From NCBI RefSeq assembly GCF_042646085.1, contig NZ_JBHRSZ010000009.1, forward strand, positions 62,001 through 126,000: a DNA stretch of 64,000 nucleotides. Reading direction: 5' to 3'. Below the pieces are notes generated by a model. The model was given only the letters and a program-made list of their open reading frames with translations. It was not told the origin of the DNA and searched no databases. Positions 60,120-64,000 of this stretch are shown in pieces. This DNA comes from Litoribrevibacter euphylliae (lineage in GTDB: Bacteria; Pseudomonadota; Gammaproteobacteria; Pseudomonadales; Litoribrevibacteraceae). The translations under genes were made by a program, and so were the position numbers. Positions within the stretch are counted from its first letter, which is position 1. Every line of letters begins with the position of its first letter.

Positions 60120-60614
60120 TTACAGATCTCTTACATGCCCGTTAGACGTCAGCATATTCTTTTGCCCATCAAACTGCTCAAAGAACCCCAAATGCGCACG
60201 TTGAGAGAAGGTATCATTCCGGGTTTCATAGTGTCTGATCCAATCAAGCAGCATTTCAAGATTGTTGTCTTGAGCTTCTTTCGACTCGTACTTATGAGGC
60301 TCCCATGGACGACGTTTTGCGTTCTCTATGCATTGATCAATTGGTAAATTGAGATAAATAATTTCATCTGAGTGCGGCCCAGCAATTTCCATTAAATCGG
60401 TATAACACCCTTCAATAACCCAAGCATCGTTTGACGCAACAAAGGCCTGAATAGCAGTAGCAGATTCCTCCAATGGCATACGTTCTGGCGGCGTAGTTGG
60501 CTTCCAGGCCAGTTCGTCCAGATCAAGATGGGACAAACGATGTGTTTCACAAAGTTGCTTTGCTAAGGTGCTTTTTCCTGAACCAGAGTTTCCAAATATT
60601 AGAATTTTTTTCAT
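60120..60614 (-). CDS. P-loop kinase-like protein (adenylate kinase/FlaR-like)
   Basis: This 164-residue protein starts with KKILIFGNSGSGKSTLAKQLC (Walker A at about 8-15). It then has LDLDELAWKP, WVIEGCYTDLMEIA and IIYLNLPIDQCIENAKRRPWEPHK. This resembles small adenylate-kinase-like proteins named topology modulation or FlaR proteins. The ATG at 60614 has AAGGAG; longer upstream frames do not. The substrate is unknown. Confidence 0.8.
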   Translation of the reverse strand: MKKILIFGNSGSGKSTLAKQLCETHRLSHLDLDELAWKPTTPPERMPLEESATAIQAFVASNDAWVIEGCYTDLMEIAGPHSDEIIYLNLPIDQCIENAKRRPWEPHKYESKEAQDNNLEMLLDWIRHYETRNDTFSQRAHLGFFEQFDGQKNMLTSNGHVRDL

Positions 60615-60831
60615 GAAATAACTCCTTGTAATCTTGAATGTAAGATAATTAATTCCCTGCCTTTGATGATTAATATGCAGATACCATTGGCTAATTTCAC
60701 TGTCATTTGCGGTCATAAAGCGAACCGAACCATTGACCTTTTGTTCCAACGCCACCTACACGTCATACACTTGATCAACGTTGCCTAGCTGTTTGCCATC
60801 ACCCAACCCGACCAAGGTTGGGTGCAGTAGT

Positions 60832-62217
60832 TCAAACTTGTTCTACCTTATCCCGAAGGACGGTAAGAACCTGTTTCGTCTTCTCTTCCATCAAAGCAAC
60901 ATCACCTTTTGATTCTACATTCAAGCGAACAACAGGTTCTGTATTTGAAGACCTAAGATTAAACCGCCAATCTCCAAAGCTATAGCTTAAACCGTCGGTA
61001 TCGTCTTCAGATATTGCCTGATCTTTAAAGGCTGACTTTACTCGCTCTATAGAAGCGTTGGGATCAGCCAATTTAGAATTAATTTCGCCAGATGAAGGAT
61101 ACGCTGTCATTCGTTGATTAACCGCTTCTGAAAGCGTCATGCCCTTCACTGACAAAAGTTCCGCGACCAGCAACCACGGAATCATTCCAGAATCACAGTA
61201 GGCGAAGTCCCTGAAATAATGGTGAGCACTCATCTCACCACCATAGATGGCATCTTCTTCTCGCATTCTTTCTTTAATGAAGGCATGGCCTGTCTTAGAC
61301 ATTATCGCTTGGCCACCCGATTGCTCGACAACTTCTACCGTATTCCAGGTTAACCTTGGATCATGGATGATTTTCTCACCCGGATGTTTTTCCAAGAACG
61401 CTTCCGCCAATAACCCAACGATGTAATAACCTTCAATAAAAGAGCCCTTTTCATCAAATAAGAAACACCGATCAAAGTCTCCATCCCAGGCTATCCCCAT
61501 ATCAGCTTTATGCGCTACCACAGCATCGGCAGTTGCTGATCTGTTTTCTGGTAAGAGAGGATTGGGAATACCATTCGGGAATGAGGGGTCAGGGTCATGA
61601 TTCACTTTTATAAAAGTTACAGGCACACCCAACGTATCAAATTTAGATTCTAGGTGATCAATGACATGACCCGCCGCGCCATTTCCGGCATTCACAACCA
61701 GCGTTAAAGACTTAATATTACTGACATCAACATAAGATAGAAGATGTTCAACATAATCATTCAAAGTATTAAGTTTTGAATACCTTCCTTTGGTATGTGA
61801 ACTTTGAGGAACTGAGTCCAAGGATTCAGCCAGCCGCTTAATCTCAAATAAGCCACTATCACCAGAGATAGGTTTGCTGTCTTCACGAACCAGTTTAAGT
61901 CCGTTGTAGTCAATGGGGTTATGTGATGCGGTCACTTCAATGCCGCCATCTACTTTGAGAAAACGTGTCGCAAAGTAGACTTCCTCAGTACCAACCATAC
62001 CGATATCAACAACATCACACCCTGCATCCTGAATACCATTAGCTAAAGCCAATTTAAGGGGCTCAGAGGTTTCTCTGACATCGCCACCAACAACTACTTT
62101 GTTGGCTTTTAGGAACGTCGCATAAGCATATCCGATTCTGTAGGCGACCTCTTCATTGAGGTCTTCACCTAGCTGGCCACGAATGTCATAGGCTTTAAAA
62201 CAATTTATAGCTCTCAT
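60832..62217 (-). CDS. manB: phosphomannomutase/phosphoglucomutase
   Basis: This 461-residue enzyme converts mannose-6-phosphate to mannose-1-phosphate (and glucose likewise) for GDP-mannose synthesis. The catalytic loop TASHNPIDYNGLKLV (phosphoserine, about 100), the metal site DGDFDR (about 247) and the sugar-binding GEMSAHHYF fit the AlgC/ManB family. The start overlaps the manC stop as ATGA, so both are translated together. A polysaccharide locus probably extends beyond the right edge. Confidence 0.92.
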   Translation of the reverse strand: MRAINCFKAYDIRGQLGEDLNEEVAYRIGYAYATFLKANKVVVGGDVRETSEPLKLALANGIQDAGCDVVDIGMVGTEEVYFATRFLKVDGGIEVTASHNPIDYNGLKLVREDSKPISGDSGLFEIKRLAESLDSVPQSSHTKGRYSKLNTLNDYVEHLLSYVDVSNIKSLTLVVNAGNGAAGHVIDHLESKFDTLGVPVTFIKVNHDPDPSFPNGIPNPLLPENRSATADAVVAHKADMGIAWDGDFDRCFLFDEKGSFIEGYYIVGLLAEAFLEKHPGEKIIHDPRLTWNTVEVVEQSGGQAIMSKTGHAFIKERMREEDAIYGGEMSAHHYFRDFAYCDSGMIPWLLVAELLSVKGMTLSEAVNQRMTAYPSSGEINSKLADPNASIERVKSAFKDQAISEDDTDGLSYSFGDWRFNLRSSNTEPVVRLNVESKGDVALMEEKTKQVLTVLRDKVEQV

Positions 62218-63629
62218 GCAGGAACCCGCCCGTACCTATCTTCAAAACGAACAATGTCATCTTCACCCAGATAGGCGCCAGACTGAACTTCAATTAACTC
62301 AAGAGGTACTTTACCTGGATTCTCCAGCGCATGAACAGCGCCAATCGGTATGTAAGTCGACTCATTTTCAGAGACAAGAAAGGTTTCATTATTAACAGTG
62401 ACCTTGGCAGTGCCTTTTACAACAATCCAATGCTCTGCTCTGTGATGATGCATTTGAACACTCAACTTGGCGCCAGGTTTAACTGTAATGCTCTTAACTT
62501 GGTATCGGTGACCATTACCAATGGAATCATAGATACCCCATGGCCGATAAACATGACGATGAAAATTAAATTCCGACCGTTTTTCCTTTTTCAACTGATC
62601 AACTATGGCCTTTACATTCTGAACTTCAGACTTATCTGCAATTAACACCGCATCACTGCTTTCAATAACAACTAAGTCTTTAACACCGACTGTGGCTATT
62701 AAACGACTTGAAGAATGAAGCAGAGAATCTTTCGTATTATGGCTGATCACATCACCTTTGATATGGTTTCCATTTTCGCATTTCTCAGCGACTTCCCACA
62801 AAGATGACCATGCACCAATATCATTCCAGCCTGCATCCATAGGAACCACTTTACCATCGGATGTGTTTTCCATTACTGCATAATCAATGGAGTCCTCAGG
62901 ACAAGGAGCAAAATCACTGTCAGAAATCCTGATAAAGTCGAGATCTTGTTCTGAGTTTTCATAAGCTTTTTTACAAGTCTCATAGATCTCAGGCTGATAG
63001 ACCTTTAGCTCTTCGAGAAATTTAGATGCTTTAAACATGAACATGCCGCTGTTCCAGTAGTACTCACCACTTTCTAAGTACTGTTCGGCCAAACTCAGGT
63101 AAGGCTTTTCAACAAACTCATCTATCTCATAAGCATTCTCACATGCTTTACCTCGTTTAATGTAGCCATAACCTGTTTCAGGTTGATTCGGAACAATACC
63201 AAAGGTCACTAAACTGCCTTGTTTCGCATACTCCACGGCCGAATTTACGCTTTTAGTAAAAGCATCTCGATCTTCAATCAAGTGATCTGCGGCTAACACC
63301 AACATTAATTGATCACCATGACACTTAAGAATATGAAACGCTGCGAGCGCAACAGCTGGCGCAGTATTCTTGCCCATTGGCTCAAGAATAATTCCAGAAT
63401 GGTGAAAGCCTTCAGCCAAGAGTTGCTCTGCAGCCAAAAAGCGGTGCCCTTCATTCGCAATGATTACTGAAGGTAAGGTCTGCAAGCCGTTTAAACGTTC
63501 GATGGTTTCTTGCAACATGGTTTTATCGCCATGAAGTTTAAGAAACTGTTTTGGGTAACTCTTTCTGGAAAGTGGCCAAAGACGTGTACCTGAACCACCT
63601 GCCATTACTACAGGAACAATATTGTCCAT
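62214..63629 (-). CDS. manC: mannose-1-phosphate guanylyltransferase / mannose-6-phosphate isomerase
   Basis: This 471-residue bifunctional enzyme makes GDP-mannose. The nucleotidyltransferase domain has GGSGTRLWPLSRKSYPKQFL (about 11-30), and FVEKP is seen later. The C-terminal cupin-type isomerase part has VKPGAKLSVQMHHHRAEHW and YIPIGAVHALENPG. The ATG at 63629 (MDNIVP) is chosen over a TTG 45 bases upstream. It overlaps manB by four bases. Confidence 0.94.
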   Translation of the reverse strand: MDNIVPVVMAGGSGTRLWPLSRKSYPKQFLKLHGDKTMLQETIERLNGLQTLPSVIIANEGHRFLAAEQLLAEGFHHSGIILEPMGKNTAPAVALAAFHILKCHGDQLMLVLAADHLIEDRDAFTKSVNSAVEYAKQGSLVTFGIVPNQPETGYGYIKRGKACENAYEIDEFVEKPYLSLAEQYLESGEYYWNSGMFMFKASKFLEELKVYQPEIYETCKKAYENSEQDLDFIRISDSDFAPCPEDSIDYAVMENTSDGKVVPMDAGWNDIGAWSSLWEVAEKCENGNHIKGDVISHNTKDSLLHSSSRLIATVGVKDLVVIESSDAVLIADKSEVQNVKAIVDQLKKEKRSEFNFHRHVYRPWGIYDSIGNGHRYQVKSITVKPGAKLSVQMHHHRAEHWIVVKGTAKVTVNNETFLVSENESTYIPIGAVHALENPGKVPLELIEVQSGAYLGEDDIVRFEDRYGRVPA

Positions 63630-63667
63630 AATTAATTCCCTCAATAAATAAAAAGTACCAAAGTTAA

Positions 63668-64000
63668 TTAACAATCAAAATCAGCAATAACCGTTGTTTG
63701 AGCCAAACGGCTGCGAAGAGCAGTCAAATCAGCGCAATCAAAAGACGCCGGTAGTTTGAGTTCTAATGAATCTAAATAGCCCAACTCATCGAGGACACTA
63801 AAATCTGTAATTTCATCTTCAGCAAATGAAAGCGTTGAGAGTTGAGTTAATAAAGGAAGTGTTGAAAAGTCTGTGACATCTAATTCGATATAGACCAAAT
63901 CATTCAAAGAATGTATTGCGCGTAAAGACGATAGATCTGTTATGGGACTTCTACCCAGCGACAATTGAGCTAAGTTCTCCAAATCAGATAACGCTGAAAG
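63668..64000 (-). CDS. leucine-rich repeat protein, C-terminal part (runs off the window)
   Basis: The frame is open to the right edge and ends at 63668. It encodes leucine-rich repeats of about 22 residues of the type LAQLSLGRSPITDLSSL and LTQLSTLSFAEDEITDFSVL, closing with a short Cys-containing cap (FDCADL...DFDC). Internalin-like LRR proteins mediate protein-protein contact. The N-terminal part and location are outside the window. Confidence 0.75.
   Translation of the reverse strand, partial: LSALSDLENLAQLSLGRSPITDLSSLRAIHSLNDLVYIELDVTDFSTLPLLTQLSTLSFAEDEITDFSVLDELGYLDSLELKLPASFDCADLTALRSRLAQTTVIADFDC

Noticed and set aside
1..64000. tRNA or rRNA genes, CRISPR arrays, intact insertion sequences
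   Set aside because: No cloverleaf with CCA end, no regularly spaced identical repeats with unique spacers and no transposase gene was seen.

Overview
The window looks like chromosomal DNA of a Gammaproteobacterium, probably a marine facultative denitrifier. The evidence is the Pseudomonas-like order of the heme d1 genes, the Ubi T/U/V anaerobic ubiquinone genes, FNR/DNR-type operators, and proteobacterial regulators and transporters. Base composition is moderate by eye. No tRNA, rRNA, CRISPR array or complete transposon was seen. Most genes lie on the minus strand. The species cannot be named from this sequence.

Region 1 (about 188-8911, minus strand) is a four-gene RiPP cluster of the TOMM (thiazole/oxazole-modified microcin) kinase/cyclase type. 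It holds a giant Ser/Thr kinase-cyclase-ATPase-TPR protein, a two-domain precursor-like protein ending in PFTCC, an amidohydrolase and a YcaO cyclodehydratase fused to a docking region. No transporter is present. A perfect 10-bp hairpin lies between the precursor and the downstream enzymes.

Region 2 is denitrification, split into blocks. norC-norB, a CcoG-like polyferredoxin and norD lie at 9204-14183. The heme d1 set nirC-F-D-L-G-H-J-E-N lies at 27239-34964, preceded by norQ and a small membrane protein (35227-36545). norE-norF lie at 54622-55624. nirS itself is not in the window. Candidate FNR/DNR boxes sit at or near the canonical -41.5 or -60 spacing before norC, norQ, nirC and the divergent ubiUV/ubiT pair (51328-54041). 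These boxes link NO reduction, heme d1 synthesis and O2-independent ubiquinone synthesis into one low-oxygen regulon.

Region 3 (about 24530-27070) is an accessory island with signs of integron gene cassettes without a visible integrase. A DUF4062 gene and an L7/L12-like-domain gene are bordered by attC-like sites whose R boxes match as expected for cassette ends. A structured, non-coding stretch resembling a truncated group II intron interrupts the last attC. A displaced copy of the 3' end of a LysR gene sits beside it.

The rest is mixed housekeeping and accessory content: a CadC-like regulator, LysR-flanked enzymes (ridA, azoR), Imm11-like and SUFU immunity-type genes without toxins, a second displaced gene 3' end (DUF3592) bounding a SUFU + M50-protease segment, an ECF42-type sigma factor with DGPF/YCII proteins, two LysE exporters, and manB/manC for GDP-mannose at the right edge. 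A recurring oddity is short tandem duplication, usually of 15 bp, at about eleven loci, mostly inside genes and in frame.
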